Source: Cupriavidus pinatubonensis (GTDB taxonomy: Bacteria; Pseudomonadota; Gammaproteobacteria; Burkholderiales; Burkholderiaceae). From it: a stretch of DNA of 64,000 bases. Positions 17,361 through 26,855 of the stretch are shown here, piece after piece. Where the stretch lies: contig NZ_CP080767.1 in the NCBI RefSeq assembly GCF_019602855.1, forward strand, positions 310,001 to 374,000. The letters are read 5' to 3'. The notes below the pieces were generated by a model. That model was not told the origin of the DNA and did no database searches. It saw only the letters and a program-made list of their open reading frames with translations. Within the stretch, counting starts at the first letter, position 1. Each line of letters opens with the position of its first letter. The position numbers and the translations under genes are program-made.

Positions 17361-17403
17361 CCGGCGCATAAACCATCACTTTGTTGATGGCGATGTGCGC
17401 CGG
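17361..17403. other. Long imperfect hairpin between ptsI and bfd
   Basis: CCGGCGCA (17361-17368) pairs with TGCGCCGG (17396-17403), and inside it CCATCA (17373-17378) pairs with TGATGG (17385-17390). No T run follows, so this is not a standard terminator. It could be an operator, an mRNA structure or a small repeat. Confidence 0.5.
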
Positions 17404-17463
17404 AATCGGCTTCTCCCTTCTCCTTGAGTGACGCAAATCCCACCTGTGCAATTGTGGCTTAAT

Positions 17464-17482
17464 GGGAATTGTTATCATTTTC
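17464..17482. promoter_or_regulatory. Fur box upstream of bfd
   Basis: Read on the minus strand, the 19 bases match the Fur consensus (GATAATGATAATCATTATC) at about 14 positions, including the central AATGATAA. It lies about 66 bases before the bfd start, where Fur-iron would block RNA polymerase. This fits iron-starvation induction of bacterioferritin-associated ferredoxin. Confidence 0.7.
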
Positions 17483-17548
17483 GATCTTTGGTATTCTGAT
17501 GTTCATTCGAGCGGCATGCCGGTGCCGCCAGCCCCCAAGGAGGGAGTT

Positions 17549-17854
17549 GTGTACGTCTGCATCTGCAACCAGATTACCGATCGTGAAATCCACGGAGCCG
17601 CTCACCTAGGCGTCGAAACCCTCGACGAACTGGCCGAAACGCTTGGTGTCGGTACCTGTTGCGGACGGTGCCGCGAGTGCGCCCAGCAAGTGTTGGCGGA
17701 AGGCGTTGCCGCCGTGCGCAACGTGACCGCGGCCACGATCGCGAACATCCAGGTTGTGGAGATTTCCTCCTGTTCCGTGTCCAGCACATGTACCATAATG
17801 GACACTCGGGACCCGGCAGTCGCGAACGACCAGCGCGAGGCGCTGGTGGCTTGA
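17549..17854 (+). CDS. bfd: Bacterioferritin-associated ferredoxin with C-terminal extension
   Basis: A 101-residue [2Fe-2S] ferredoxin. Cys4, Cys6, Cys38 and Cys41 (MYVCICNQ and TCCGRC) match the Bfd cluster ligands of E. coli, which has 64 residues. Here about 37 extra residues follow, with a second Cys-rich patch (SSCSVSSTC). I start at the GTG at 17549 because AGGAGG ends 5 bases before it; an earlier in-frame ATG has no such site. Bfd reduces and releases iron from Bfr, which is encoded just downstream. A Fur box precedes it. Confidence 0.9.
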   Translation: MYVCICNQITDREIHGAAHLGVETLDELAETLGVGTCCGRCRECAQQVLAEGVAAVRNVTAATIANIQVVEISSCSVSSTCTIMDTRDPAVANDQREALVA

Positions 17855-17855
17855 A

Positions 17856-17893
17856 CGCGCCCATGAACTGAATCACAGTTCACGGCGCGTTTT
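17856..17893 (+). terminator. Intrinsic terminator after bfd
   Basis: CGCGCC-ATGAACTG / CAGTTCA-GGCGCG, interrupted by one bulge pair, then TTTT. It separates bfd from bfr. A second perfect hairpin, ACGGCGCC / GGCGCCGT, follows at 17923-17941 with a T-rich run after it. Confidence 0.8.
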
Positions 17894-17922
17894 CGCGCAT
17901 TCGCATCTTCATTCGACTGCAT

Positions 17923-17953
17923 ACGGCGCCTCTGGCGCCGTTCGTGTTTTTGC
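17923..17953 (+). terminator. Second hairpin between bfd and bfr (terminator-like)
   Basis: A perfect 8-bp stem ACGGCGCC / GGCGCCGT with a TCT loop, and GTGTTTTTG a few bases after it. It lies about 30 bases before the bfr Shine-Dalgarno. With the previous hairpin it gives tandem terminators, or one may act as a bfr leader element. Confidence 0.55.
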
Positions 17954-17980
17954 GCGGGCCCGATGCAACAGGAGCCACCC

Positions 17981-18460
17981 ATGAAAGGTGACAAGAAGGT
18001 CATCCAGCATCTGAATGCCCAGCTCAAGAACGAGCTGACCGCGATCAACCAGTATTTCCTGCACGCGCGCATGTATCGCCACTGGGGCCTGAAGAAGCTC
18101 GGCGACGTGGAGTACAAGGAATCCATCGGCGAAATGAAGCACGCCGACCGGCTGATCGACCGCATCCTGATGCTCGACGGCCTGCCCAACCTGCAGGATC
18201 TGCACAAGCTGCTGCTCGGCGAAGACACGCCCGAAATGCTCAAGTGCGACCTGAAGCTGGAACAGACCGCGCACGCTACCGTGAAGGAAGGGATCGCGTA
18301 CTGCGAATCCGTTGGCGATTACGTGAGCCGCGAGATCCTGGTCGACATCCTCACCGACACCGAGGAGCACATCGAATACCTGGAAACGCAGCTGGACCTG
18401 ATCGACAAGGTCGGCCTGCAGAACTACCTGCAGTCGCAGATGGAGCCGGGCGAGCAGTAA
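17981..18460 (+). CDS. bfr: Bacterioferritin
   Basis: A 159-residue heme-containing iron storage protein. Glu18, Tyr25, Glu51 and His54 of the ferroxidase site and the heme ligand Met52 ([12 protein letters not shown]) are at the standard positions. It assembles as a 24-mer, oxidises Fe2+ and stores it as a mineral core. CAGGAG fixes the ATG at 17981. Bfd upstream is its reductase for iron release. Two terminator-like hairpins separate bfd and bfr, so they may be transcribed apart. Confidence 0.94.
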   Translation: MKGDKKVIQHLNAQLKNELTAINQYFLHARMYRHWGLKKLGDVEYKESIGEMKHADRLIDRILMLDGLPNLQDLHKLLLGEDTPEMLKCDLKLEQTAHATVKEGIAYCESVGDYVSREILVDILTDTEEHIEYLETQLDLIDKVGLQNYLQSQMEPGEQ

Positions 18461-18608
18461 GCCGCCGCATCCTGCCAGGCTGCCTGCAGTGGCGGCCGGC
18501 ATCCCCGCGTGGCGCATCCTGGCGCCGCCGATTCGCTTGCCCGCCTGCAGTAACCCTTCTCATTCCAATTCCTTTCTCCATCCAGGCTGCCGTACAGGAG
18601 TCACGACC

Positions 18609-19652
18609 ATGGCCGAATCCATCCGCCTGACGCAATACAGCCACGGTGCCGGCTGTGGCTGCAAAATTTCCCCCAAGGTGCTCGACGTGATCCTGGCCGG
18701 CAGCGGCGCGCAGAACCTCGACCCGCGCCTGTGGGTCGGCAATGCTTCGCGCGATGATGCGGCTGTCTATGCCATCGACGGCGACGACAGCGGGCGCGGC
18801 GTGGTGTCCACTACGGACTTCTTCATGCCGATCGTCGACGACCCGTTCGACTTTGGCCGCATTGCCGCGACCAATGCCATCAGCGACATCTATGCCATGG
18901 GTGGCGATCCGCTGATGGCCATCGCGATCCTCGGCTGGCCGGTCAATGTGCTGCCGCCCGAGGTTGCGCGCGAAGTCGTGGCGGGCGGCCACAAGGCGTG
19001 CGACGACGCGGGGATCCCGCTGGCCGGCGGGCATTCCATCGATGCGCCGGAGCCGATCTTCGGGCTGGCTGTGACGGGTATGGTCGATCGCATGCACATG
19101 AAACGCAACGACACGGCCACCGCCGGCTGCCGGCTTTACCTGACCAAGCCGATCGGCATCGGCGTGCTGACCACTGCGGAGAAGAAGGGATTGCTGCGGC
19201 CCGAGCATGCCCATGTGGCGCGCGACTGGATGTGCGTGCTGAATCGTCCGGGGAGCGCGTTTGGGCGGCTCGCAGGCGTGCGTGCGATGACCGACGTGAC
19301 CGGGTTCGGACTGCTGGGCCACCTGGTGGAGATGGCGGATGGCAGCGGCCTGACCGCGCGGCTCGACTATGCGGCGGTGCCGGTGCTGCCGGAAATCCGG
19401 CGTTATATCGATGCCGGTTGCGTGCCGGGTGGCACCCAGCGCAACTTCGACAGCTACGGCCATCGCATCGGCACACTCACCGACGAGCAGCGCGCGCTGC
19501 TGTGCGATCCGCAGACCAGCGGCGGCCTGCTCGTGGCTGTCGAGCCGGCAGGAGAGGCGGCATTCCTCGATGCCTGCACCCGGCTTGGCCTGGACCTCGC
19601 GCCCATCGGCGAACTGGCCGCACGCGGCGAGCATGCCGTAGAGGTCGCCTGA
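18609..19652 (+). CDS. selD: Selenide, water dikinase SelD
   Basis: A 347-residue SelD. The signature [13 protein letters not shown] (10-22) carries the catalytic Cys16 and Lys19; it is Cys, not selenocysteine. [15 protein letters not shown] and GGHSID segments are the ATP-binding parts of the AIR-synthetase fold. It makes selenophosphate from selenide and ATP. The stop overlaps the next start (TGATG), so selD and selU are coupled. AGGAG precedes the chosen ATG. I see no selA or selB in this window, so the use shown here is tRNA modification. Confidence 0.94.
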   Translation: MAESIRLTQYSHGAGCGCKISPKVLDVILAGSGAQNLDPRLWVGNASRDDAAVYAIDGDDSGRGVVSTTDFFMPIVDDPFDFGRIAATNAISDIYAMGGDPLMAIAILGWPVNVLPPEVAREVVAGGHKACDDAGIPLAGGHSIDAPEPIFGLAVTGMVDRMHMKRNDTATAGCRLYLTKPIGIGVLTTAEKKGLLRPEHAHVARDWMCVLNRPGSAFGRLAGVRAMTDVTGFGLLGHLVEMADGSGLTARLDYAAVPVLPEIRRYIDAGCVPGGTQRNFDSYGHRIGTLTDEQRALLCDPQTSGGLLVAVEPAGEAAFLDACTRLGLDLAPIGELAARGEHAVEVA

Positions 19653-20752
19653 TGCGTGAAGATACCGGCGATCTCCGCCGATTGTTCCTGAGCGGCACGC
19701 CGATGATGGACGTGCGCGCACCGCTCGAATTCGCGCGTGGCGCGTTCCCGGGCACCGTGAACCTGCCGCTGATGGATGACGAAGAGCGGCATCAGGTCGG
19801 CCTTTGCTATGCGGAAAAAGGGCAGCACGCGGCGATTGAACTCGGCCATCGGCTGGTGAGGGGCGCTCTCAAGGCGACACGTATCGCGCAATGGGCGGAT
19901 TTTGCCCGCGCCCATCCGGACGGCTATCTGTATTGCTTCCGCGGCGGACTGCGCTCGCAGATCGTGCAGCAGTGGCTCCGCGACGAAGCGGGTATCGACT
20001 ATCCGCGCGTGACCGGCGGCTACAAGGCGATGCGTGGCTTCCTGATCGACGTGATCGAGCAGGCCGCGGCCAAGCAGGACTTTCTTGTGCTGGGCGGCCT
20101 GACCGGCACCGGCAAGACGGATGTGATTGCCGAAGTGCCGGCGGCTGTGGATCTTGAAGGGCTAGCCTGCCACCGTGGCTCGGCATTCGGTCGCCGCGCG
20201 CAACCACAGCCGCAGCAGATCGACTTCGAAAATTCGCTGGCCATCGATGTGCTGCGGCGTGCCGAGGCCGGCTACCGTGCGCTGGTGGTCGAGGACGAGG
20301 GCCGCTTCATCGGTGGCCGGGACTTGCCCAAAGTGCTGTGGCAGCGCATGCAGGCCAGCCCGATGGTGTGGCTGGAGGCGTCGTTCGAGGAACGCGTGGA
20401 GCGTGTCTTGCGCGACTATGTGCTGGGGCTGGCTGCCGAGCATATCGAGCAGCTTGGTCCGGTGGCCGGCTTCGAGGCGTATGCCACGCGTTTGCGTGAC
20501 GCCATGGCCGCCATCTCCCCGCGGCTCGGCAGTGAACGCTATGGCCGTTTGTCGGCGTTGCTGGAGCAGGCGCTGACGAGCCAGTCGGAGCGGGGGGAAA
20601 CCGCGCCGCACCGCGCCTGGATCGAAGTGCTGCTGCGCGACTACTACGATCCGATGTACGCGTACCAGGAAGAGAAACGCGCCGCGCGTGTGGTGTTCCG
20701 CGGCGACCGCGCGGCGGTCACCGACTGGCTGCGCGAGCGCTCGGCACGCTGA
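19652..20752 (+). CDS. selU: tRNA 2-selenouridine synthase (SelU/MnmH)
   Basis: A 366-residue protein. The N-terminal rhodanese domain holds the active Cys95 in [10 protein letters not shown], and a P-loop GGLTGTGKT follows (about 147-155). This two-domain order is diagnostic of SelU, which changes 2-thiouridine at wobble position 34 of Lys, Glu and Gln tRNAs to geranyl or selenouridine with selenophosphate. It starts at 19652 within the selD stop codon. In-frame sequence upstream of this ATG is only a shadow of selD. Confidence 0.93.
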   Translation: MREDTGDLRRLFLSGTPMMDVRAPLEFARGAFPGTVNLPLMDDEERHQVGLCYAEKGQHAAIELGHRLVRGALKATRIAQWADFARAHPDGYLYCFRGGLRSQIVQQWLRDEAGIDYPRVTGGYKAMRGFLIDVIEQAAAKQDFLVLGGLTGTGKTDVIAEVPAAVDLEGLACHRGSAFGRRAQPQPQQIDFENSLAIDVLRRAEAGYRALVVEDEGRFIGGRDLPKVLWQRMQASPMVWLEASFEERVERVLRDYVLGLAAEHIEQLGPVAGFEAYATRLRDAMAAISPRLGSERYGRLSALLEQALTSQSERGETAPHRAWIEVLLRDYYDPMYAYQEEKRAARVVFRGDRAAVTDWLRERSAR

Positions 20753-20758
20753 TGCCTG

Positions 20759-21508
20759 TCAATGCCCGGCGCAAACCGGGCAGTCGGGTGTGCGCGCGAG
20801 CTGCATCGTGGTCCACTCCATCGTCATCGCATTGACCATCAGCAGCCGGCCGGCCAGGCTCTGGCCCACGCCACTGAGCAGTTTGAGCGCCTCGGCCGCC
20901 TGCACGGTACCAACCATGCCGACCAGCGGCGCGAACACGCCCATGGTCGCGCAGGCGACTTCCGGTGCGGGCTCTGACGGCGGGAACAGGCATGCGTAGC
21001 ACGGTGCGTTGTCCTGGCGCCGGTCGAAGACGCTGATCTGCCCGTCGAAACGCAGCGCCGCCCCGGAGACCAGCGGTACGCGGTGATGCACGCAGGCGCG
21101 GTTGACCGCCTGGCGCGTGGCGAAGTTGTCGCAGCAGTCGAGTACCACGTCGGCCTGTGCCACGAGCTGTTCCAGATCGGCATCACCGACGCGAGCGGCG
21201 ATGACATCAACCTGCACACCCGGATTGATCCGCAGCATGCCCTCACGCGCGGACTCCACCTTCAGGCGCCCGACATTGTCCGTGGTATGGATGATCTGTC
21301 TCTGGAGATTGGTCAGGTCCACATGGTCGTTGTCGACCACGCTGATCCGGCCGACGCCGGCCGACGCCAGATAGGGCAGGGCGGCGGCGCCCAGGCCGCC
21401 CGCGCCAATCACCAGCGCATGGGCACCTAGCAGGCGCTCCTGGCCTTCGATGCCGAGTTCATCGAGCAGGATATGGCGCGAATAGCGCAGCAGTTGATCG
21501 TCGTTCAT
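20759..21508 (-). CDS. moeB: MoeB/ThiF/HesA-family adenylyltransferase
   Basis: A 249-residue E1-like enzyme. The nucleotide-binding loop GAGGLGAAA (about 37-45), ISVVDNDHVDLTNLQRQ and VLDCCDNFATR are family hallmarks, and the two CxxC pairs (CYACLF and CPVCAG) near the C-terminus bind zinc. Such proteins adenylate the C-terminal Gly of MoaD or ThiS in molybdopterin or thiamine synthesis. MoeB fits best by length, but ThiF cannot be excluded. It is convergent with selU with only 6 bases between. Confidence 0.85.
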   Translation of the reverse strand: MNDDQLLRYSRHILLDELGIEGQERLLGAHALVIGAGGLGAAALPYLASAGVGRISVVDNDHVDLTNLQRQIIHTTDNVGRLKVESAREGMLRINPGVQVDVIAARVGDADLEQLVAQADVVLDCCDNFATRQAVNRACVHHRVPLVSGAALRFDGQISVFDRRQDNAPCYACLFPPSEPAPEVACATMGVFAPLVGMVGTVQAAEALKLLSGVGQSLAGRLLMVNAMTMEWTTMQLARTPDCPVCAGH

Positions 21509-21538
21509 GGCATGAGGCTCAGGACAGGACGTGCAATG

Positions 21539-21566
21539 TAAAAAGCGGCCCCGCAGGGCCGCTTCT
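21539..21566 (-). terminator. Intrinsic terminator after the C-terminal protease gene
   Basis: AAGCGGCC / GGCCGCTT stem with a 6-base loop; on the minus strand the stem is followed by a T-rich run. It lies between the protease gene and moeB. Confidence 0.75.
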
Positions 21567-21580
21567 GGTCAGGGTGCCGC

Positions 21581-23179
21581 TCAGGGCGCCTTGCCGGTCG
21601 GCGTGCCCAGCGGCTCGCCGATCGGCGCACTGGCCGGCGGCTGCTTGCCGGGCGCCGGCGCGGCGGGCTTGGCAGCCGGGGCGCTGGCGCCCTTCTTCGC
21701 AGGCGCGGCCTTGGCCGGCTTGTCGGCGGGCGGGTTGGTTTCGAGCTTCGACTTGGAGCGCTTGACCGGCCGGCCGTCGAGCTGGGCGATGGCCTGCTGC
21801 AACATGAAGTCGTCGGCCGAACCGAATTCGATCGGCTTCTTGCGACGTTCCTTCTCGCGCTCTTCCGGCGTCTTCTTCGCGTTCTCTTCTTCCAGGCGGC
21901 GCAGTTCTTCCACGCGGCGCTGTTCACGCTCGTTCATTTCCGGCTCTTCCGATTCCTGCTTGTTGTGCAGGTGGCGCTCGGTGTCGATTTCGCGCGTGAT
22001 CAGCGCGTCGTCCGGGTCACCTTCCGGGTTCTGGTCGACCGGAATGTCCGGGCGGATACCCTTGGCCTGGATCGACTTGCCCGTCGGCGTGTAGTAGTAC
22101 GCGATGGTCAGCTTGATGCCGGTGTCATTGGTCAGCGGCCGCACGGTCTGCACCGAACCCTTGCCGAACGTGGTCTTGCCCATGATCAGCGCGCGGTGGT
22201 GGTCCTGCAGCGCGCCAGCCACGATCTCGGACGCCGACGCCGAATAGGCGTTGGTCAGCACGACCATCGGGATTTTCTTGTACAGCGCCGGCAGGTCCTT
22301 GAGCGGATCGTCCTCGAGCGACGACAGGCGGTAGTTGTTGAACGTCGCCTTGTACACGCGCTTGGCGTCGGGCACCTGGCCGTTGGTGGACACCACCGTC
22401 GAATCGTCCGGCAGGAACGCCGCCGCTACGCCGACCGCGCCCTGCAGCACGCCGCCGCCGTTGTTGCGCAGGTCCAGGACGATACCCTTCAGGCCCGGGT
22501 TCTTCTGGGCCATCTCGTTGAGCCGGCGGCCCAGGTCCCCGACCGTGCGTTCCTGGAAGCTGGTCAGGCGCACCCAGCCGATGGTGTTGTTGTCCAGCAT
22601 CTTGGTCTTGACCGACTGGACGCGGATTTCGGCACGGGTGATGGAAATCGGGAAGGTGCGCTCTTCGCTTTTGCGATAGATCGTCAGCGTAACCTTGGTG
22701 CCGGGCTCGCCGCGCATGCGCTTGACCGCCTGTTCCAGCGGCAGCCCGCGCACGGGCTTGTCGTCGATACGGGTAATCAGGTCGCCGGGCTGGATGCCGG
22801 CACGGAACGCGGGGGTGTCCTCGATCGGGTTGATGACCTTGACCAGGCCTTCTTCCTGCGAGATCTCGATGCCGAGGCCGGCGAAGCGGCCGCGCGTGCC
22901 TTCCTGCAGTTCCTTGAAGTCTTTCTCGTCCAGATAGGCCGAATGCGGGTCAAGGCTCGCGACCATGCCCTTGATGGCTTCGGTCAGCAGCTTCTTGTCA
23001 TCGACCGGCTCTACATATTCGCGCTTGATCTGCCCGAAGATGTCGGCCATCAGCCGCAACTGGTCGAGTGGCAGGGGGCCGGCGGAATTCTGCGCGGTGG
23101 CTGAAATCTGCAGCGTGGCCAGCACGCCGGCGACGAGTCCGACCGAAACGAGGCTGATGTTCTTGAGCGTCTTACGCAT
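21581..23179 (-). CDS. ctpA: S41-family C-terminal processing peptidase (CtpA/Prc-like)
   Basis: A 532-residue periplasmic serine protease. A signal/anchor (about 7-28) is followed by a PDZ domain (about 95-165) and the S41 protease core, with the catalytic Ser in SASASEIVAGAL (about 313) and Lys in GKTTFGKGSVQTV. The C-terminal 130 residues are a charged Glu/Arg-rich coil and a Pro/Ala/Lys tail, longer than a minimal CtpA. It trims C-termini of exported proteins. A TATACT-like -10 is visible at 23260-23265 but no clear -35. Confidence 0.9.
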   Translation of the reverse strand: MRKTLKNISLVSVGLVAGVLATLQISATAQNSAGPLPLDQLRLMADIFGQIKREYVEPVDDKKLLTEAIKGMVASLDPHSAYLDEKDFKELQEGTRGRFAGLGIEISQEEGLVKVINPIEDTPAFRAGIQPGDLITRIDDKPVRGLPLEQAVKRMRGEPGTKVTLTIYRKSEERTFPISITRAEIRVQSVKTKMLDNNTIGWVRLTSFQERTVGDLGRRLNEMAQKNPGLKGIVLDLRNNGGGVLQGAVGVAAAFLPDDSTVVSTNGQVPDAKRVYKATFNNYRLSSLEDDPLKDLPALYKKIPMVVLTNAYSASASEIVAGALQDHHRALIMGKTTFGKGSVQTVRPLTNDTGIKLTIAYYYTPTGKSIQAKGIRPDIPVDQNPEGDPDDALITREIDTERHLHNKQESEEPEMNEREQRRVEELRRLEEENAKKTPEEREKERRKKPIEFGSADDFMLQQAIAQLDGRPVKRSKSKLETNPPADKPAKAAPAKKGASAPAAKPAAPAPGKQPPASAPIGEPLGTPTGKAP

Positions 23180-23350
23180 GAGGGCTGCCTGAACGTGTAC
23201 GTAGGGGGATTATGCCGGCTGCAGCCGCCCTGCGCCGGGCGCGGGGCGGTTTGTCCGACAGTATAAAACGGTGTGGAGAAATAGGCCTGTCACGTACCCG
23301 CTGTCGGTGGGCGGCCGCACTTTGGGTGGTGCATGCCGCCCGGCGGCCCT

Positions 23351-24097
23351 TCAGCGGGCCTTGCCCTGGCTGGCCACGGCCGCCAGCGAGGCGGCGATGG
23401 CTTCCTGGTCGCCCAGGTAATAGTGGCGCAGCGGGCGCAGGCTGGCGTCCAGCTCGTAGACGAGCGGGGTGCCATTGGGGATGTTGAGGCCGACGATATC
23501 GTCATCCGAAATCTGATCCAGGTACTTAACCAGGGCGCGGATGCTGTTGCCGTGAGCGGCAATGACCACGCGCTTGCCCGATTGGATGTCCGGAGCGATG
23601 GATTCGTTCCACAGCGGCAGCACGCGGGCCACGGTGTCCTTCAGGCATTCGGTCAGCGGAATCTGCTCGCGCGGCACATTGGCGTAGCGCGGATCGTCGT
23701 AAGAGGCACGCGGATCGGTCGGCTCCAGCGCGGGCGGCGGCGTGTCGTAGCTGCGGCGCCACACGAGCACCTGCTCGTCGCCGAACTTGGCGGCGGTTTC
23801 TGCCTTGTTCAGGCCGGCCAGCGCACCGTAGTGGCGCTCGTTCAGGCGCCATTCGTTGCGTACCGGGATCCACATCTCGTCCATTTCGTCCTGCACGTGC
23901 CACAGCGTACGGATCGCGCGCTTGAGCACGGACGTGTAGGCCACGTCGAAGGCGAAGCCGGCTTCCTTGAGCAGCTTGCCGGCCAGGCGGGCTTGCGCGG
24001 CGCCGGTGTCAGTGAGGTCGACGTCGACCCAGCCGGTGAAGCGGTTTTCGAGGTTCCACGTCGATTCGCCGTGGCGGATGAGGACTAGCTTGTACAT
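23351..24097 (-). CDS. gpmA: 2,3-bisphosphoglycerate-dependent phosphoglycerate mutase
   Basis: A 248-residue phosphoglycerate mutase. The phosphorylated His9 is in [24 protein letters not shown] is the second conserved block, and [10 protein letters not shown] holds the second catalytic His (about 183). It interconverts 3- and 2-phosphoglycerate in glycolysis and gluconeogenesis. I start at [10 protein letters not shown] (24097); the long upstream extension in the same frame covers the divergent rhodanese promoter and is not family sequence. GGAAG precedes this start. Confidence 0.94.
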   Translation of the reverse strand: MYKLVLIRHGESTWNLENRFTGWVDVDLTDTGAAQARLAGKLLKEAGFAFDVAYTSVLKRAIRTLWHVQDEMDEMWIPVRNEWRLNERHYGALAGLNKAETAAKFGDEQVLVWRRSYDTPPPALEPTDPRASYDDPRYANVPREQIPLTECLKDTVARVLPLWNESIAPDIQSGKRVVIAAHGNSIRALVKYLDQISDDDIVGLNIPNGTPLVYELDASLRPLRHYYLGDQEAIAASLAAVASQGKAR

Positions 24098-24250
24098 GCT
24101 GCTGCTTCCAGAGAGTAAATAACCTGCGTGCGCCGGGGCCGCCGCATCGGTGCCGCCTGCCGGTGTTCCTGTGTGCCCGGGAAACGACAAAGAGGCGACA
24201 ATGGCCGCTGTGGCCTGGCGGCGGAGGCCCGGACGCCAAACCGCGTATTT

Positions 24251-24256
24251 TATAAT
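24251..24256 (+). promoter_or_regulatory. Predicted -10 box of the rhodanese gene
   Basis: TATAAT at 24251-24256 lies 30 bases before the GTG start, at the right distance for a short leader. The -35 at the proper spacing is poor (CCGGAC), so strength is uncertain. Confidence 0.5.
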
Positions 24257-24286
24257 GCCGCCGACCCAACCCAACGGAATGCCAAC

Positions 24287-24700
24287 GTGAATTTCTTCGC
24301 CGACTATAACAACCTCGCCCTGATCGCCCTCGCCGTGGTCTCGGGCGGCCTGCTGGCCTGGCCCACGATCGCCCGCGGCACGGGCGGAAAGGCCGTCAAT
24401 ACGGCCGCCGCCACGCAGCTGATCAACAAGCGTGGCGCGGTGGTCGTGGACATTCGCGAAGCCACCGAGTATGCCAAGGGGCACCTGCCGCAGGCCAAGA
24501 GCGCCCCGCTGTCGGACCTGGCCTCGCGCGCGGCGGGTCTTGCAAAGGACAAGGCTGTCCCCATCATCGTGGTATCCCAGACCGGCCAGGGCCTCGGCAA
24601 GGCTCAGGCAGCGCTCAAGGAAGCCGGGTACAGTGAGACCTATGTGCTCGAAGGCGGCCTCGCCGCCTGGCAGCAGGCCGGGCTTCCGGTCATCAAGTAA
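24287..24700 (+). CDS. Membrane-anchored rhodanese-like protein lacking the active Cys
   Basis: A 137-residue protein from the GTG at 24287. An N-terminal hydrophobic segment (about 8-26) anchors one rhodanese domain ([24 protein letters not shown]... [17 protein letters not shown]), like YibN. In rhodaneses the loop after the central strand starts with Cys; here it reads [10 protein letters not shown] with no Cys. It therefore cannot form a persulfide there and probably binds rather than transfers sulfur. grxC and secB follow on the same strand; this order is common in proteobacteria (yibN-grxC-secB-gpsA). Confidence 0.82.
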   Translation: MNFFADYNNLALIALAVVSGGLLAWPTIARGTGGKAVNTAAATQLINKRGAVVVDIREATEYAKGHLPQAKSAPLSDLASRAAGLAKDKAVPIIVVSQTGQGLGKAQAALKEAGYSETYVLEGGLAAWQQAGLPVIK

Positions 24701-24789
24701 GCCGCGCCAGACTGGCCGGCCTGTCCGTCACATACGCCGGATCCCGCTAGCGCGGGGCCGGCGGCGTTTGAGTAACGAAGGAGAACTGC

Positions 24790-25047
24790 ATGGCCCGCGT
24801 CGTCATGTACAGCACGCAGGTGTGCCCTTATTGCGTGATGGCTGAGCGCTTGCTCAAGTCCAAGGGCGTCGAGACGATCGAGAAGGTCCTGATCGACCGT
24901 GAACCCGGCAAGCGCGAGGAAATGATGTCGCGCACCGGTCGCCGCACCGTGCCCCAGATCTATATCGGCGACACCCACGTTGGCGGTTTCGACGATCTCT
25001 CCGCGCTGGACCGCCAGGGCGGACTGACGCCGCTGCTGGCCGCCTGA
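24790..25047 (+). CDS. grxC: Glutaredoxin 3
   Basis: An 85-residue glutaredoxin with active motif CPYC at Cys12-Cys15 and GGFDDLSALD at the glutathione-binding end. It reduces disulfides with glutathione, made by GshA and GshB elsewhere in this window. GAAGGAG precedes the ATG. It lies in the conserved rhodanese-grxC-secB-gpsA order. Confidence 0.94.
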   Translation: MARVVMYSTQVCPYCVMAERLLKSKGVETIEKVLIDREPGKREEMMSRTGRRTVPQIYIGDTHVGGFDDLSALDRQGGLTPLLAA

Positions 25048-25178
25048 GCCAGAGCAACCCGCGGCTCCGGCGCGGGTGATATTGCCACCCGCGTCATGTA
25101 CCATATGCGTTTTCCAACCGGGCGCAGGCTCGTGCCGCACCCGGCCGCCGCGTCCAACGCCCATCCCGGAAGCCTTTC

Positions 25179-25697
25179 ATGAGCGACCAGCAAAACACCC
25201 AGCAGGAAGACCAACCCTTCTTCAACATCCAGCGCGTGTACCTCAAGGACATGTCGCTCGAGCAGCCGAACTCGCCGGGCATCTTCCTCGAATCGGAAGC
25301 GCCGTCGGTCGAAGTCCAGGTCAACGTGGCCGCTTCGCAGCTGCAGGAAGGCATCTTCGAAGTGGTGGTGACGGGCACCGTGACGACCAAGGTCCAGGAA
25401 AAGGTCGCTTTCCTCGTGGAAGCGCACCAGGCCGGCATCTTCGACATCCGCAACGTGCCGGTCGAGCAGCTCGACCCGCTGCTGGGCATTGCCTGCCCGA
25501 CCATCCTGTATCCGTACCTGCGCGGCAATATTGCCGACGTCATCACGCGTGCAGGCTTCCAGGCCATCCACCTGTCGGAAATCAACTTCCAGGCCCTGTA
25601 CGAGCAGCGCCTGCAGGCCGCCATGGAAGAAGCCCAGGCCGCCGGCGGCGCCAACAGCGGCATCGTGATGCCTGACGGCAGCCAGGCTCGCCACTGA
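25179..25697 (+). CDS. secB: Protein-export chaperone SecB
   Basis: A 172-residue SecB. The core [19 protein letters not shown] and the segment [23 protein letters not shown] are typical, as is the acidic, slightly disordered start. As a tetramer it keeps preproteins unfolded and delivers them to SecA. The C-terminus is somewhat longer than E. coli SecB, with a Gly/Ala-rich tail. It is followed by a terminator, so gpsA may be transcribed separately. Confidence 0.95.
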   Translation: MSDQQNTQQEDQPFFNIQRVYLKDMSLEQPNSPGIFLESEAPSVEVQVNVAASQLQEGIFEVVVTGTVTTKVQEKVAFLVEAHQAGIFDIRNVPVEQLDPLLGIACPTILYPYLRGNIADVITRAGFQAIHLSEINFQALYEQRLQAAMEEAQAAGGANSGIVMPDGSQARH

Positions 25698-25721
25698 TCC
25701 GGCAGTCCCGCACTGCCTGAC

Positions 25722-25746
25722 GAAACGGGGCTGCGGCCCCGTTTTG
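25722..25746 (+). terminator. Intrinsic terminator after secB
   Basis: AAACGGGGC / GCCCCGTTT around a short TGCG loop, then TTTT-rich DNA. It ends the rhodanese-grxC-secB transcript. Confidence 0.85.
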
Positions 25747-25807
25747 CCTTTCCGGGGCCCGCGCACAGGGCTACCATCGATTGCGCCGATCCACCGTTCG
25801 AGCCGCC

Positions 25808-26824
25808 ATGAAACTGACCTTCCTCGGTGCAGGTGCCTGGGGCACCGCACTTGCGAGCCATGCCGCCGCCAACCATGACGTGGTGCTGTGGGGACGCGAT
25901 CCCGCCCAGCTTGCCGCGATCGCGGCGACCGGCAGCAACGAGGCCTATCTGCCGGGCGTGCCACTGTCTCCGCGGCTGCGCGTGGAAGCGGACTTCGAGC
26001 AGGCAGTCGGTCATGCCGCCGGCGATCCCGATGGCCTCGTAGTCGTAGCCACGCCCGTGTCGGGCCTGCGCGAAATGACGCGCCGGCTCGCCGGGCGCGG
26101 CAATGGCCATGTGCGCATGCTGTGGCTGTGCAAGGGGTTCGAGGCCGGCACGCACGCGCTGCCGCACCAGATGGTGCGCGAAGAACTCGACGCCGCGGGC
26201 CGCACCAGCGGATTCGACTATGGCGTCCTGACCGGCCCCAGCTTTGCGCGCGAGGTGGCGCTGGGCCTGCCGTGCGCGCTGACAGTCGCGGGCAGCGTGC
26301 CAACGCTGGCGGATTGCGCGCAGGCGGCATTCCATCATCACGCCATGCGCATCTACGGCAGCGACGACCTGACCGGTGTCGAGGTCGGCGGCGCAGTGAA
26401 GAACGTGCTGGCGATCGCCACCGGTGCGAGCGATGGCCTGGGTCTGGGGCTCAACGCGCGCGCCGCGCTGGTGACGCGTGGGCTGGCCGAAATGACGCGA
26501 CTTGGCCTGGCGCTTGGTGGACGCGCGGAAACGTTCATGGGCCTGGCCGGCGTGGGCGACCTGATCCTGACGGCTACCGGTGACCTGTCGCGTAATCGCA
26601 AGGTCGGACAGCAGCTCGCGGCCGGACAAAGCCTCGATCAGATCCTCGCGAGCCTTGGGCATGTCGCCGAGGGTGTGCGTTGCGCGCAGGCCGTGGCCGC
26701 ACTGGCCGAGGCCTGCAAGATCGAGATGCCGATCACGCGCGCCGTGTGCGCGGTGTTGTTCGAAGGCCTGAGCGCCGCGGATGCCGTGGCGCAACTCCTG
26801 CAGCGCGACGCGCGCGACGAATAG
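25808..26824 (+). CDS. gpsA: Glycerol-3-phosphate dehydrogenase (NAD(P)+)
   Basis: A 338-residue GpsA. The Rossmann loop GAGAWGTAL (7-15), [14 protein letters not shown] and the catalytic region [13 protein letters not shown] with its Lys are all present, and [14 protein letters not shown] follows. It makes sn-glycerol 3-phosphate from dihydroxyacetone phosphate for phospholipids in the cytosol. I prefer the ATG at 25808, directly before [12 protein letters not shown], over the ATG 9 codons earlier. Confidence 0.94.
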   Translation: MKLTFLGAGAWGTALASHAAANHDVVLWGRDPAQLAAIAATGSNEAYLPGVPLSPRLRVEADFEQAVGHAAGDPDGLVVVATPVSGLREMTRRLAGRGNGHVRMLWLCKGFEAGTHALPHQMVREELDAAGRTSGFDYGVLTGPSFAREVALGLPCALTVAGSVPTLADCAQAAFHHHAMRIYGSDDLTGVEVGGAVKNVLAIATGASDGLGLGLNARAALVTRGLAEMTRLGLALGGRAETFMGLAGVGDLILTATGDLSRNRKVGQQLAAGQSLDQILASLGHVAEGVRCAQAVAALAEACKIEMPITRAVCAVLFEGLSAADAVAQLLQRDARDE

Positions 26825-26855
26825 CCTTCGTTCAGTACTCTTCGATTCCCTACGC

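Noticed and set aside
18609..18670. Selenocysteine in SelD
   Set aside because: The active codon is TGC/TGT (GCGC), not an in-frame TGA, so this is the Cys form.
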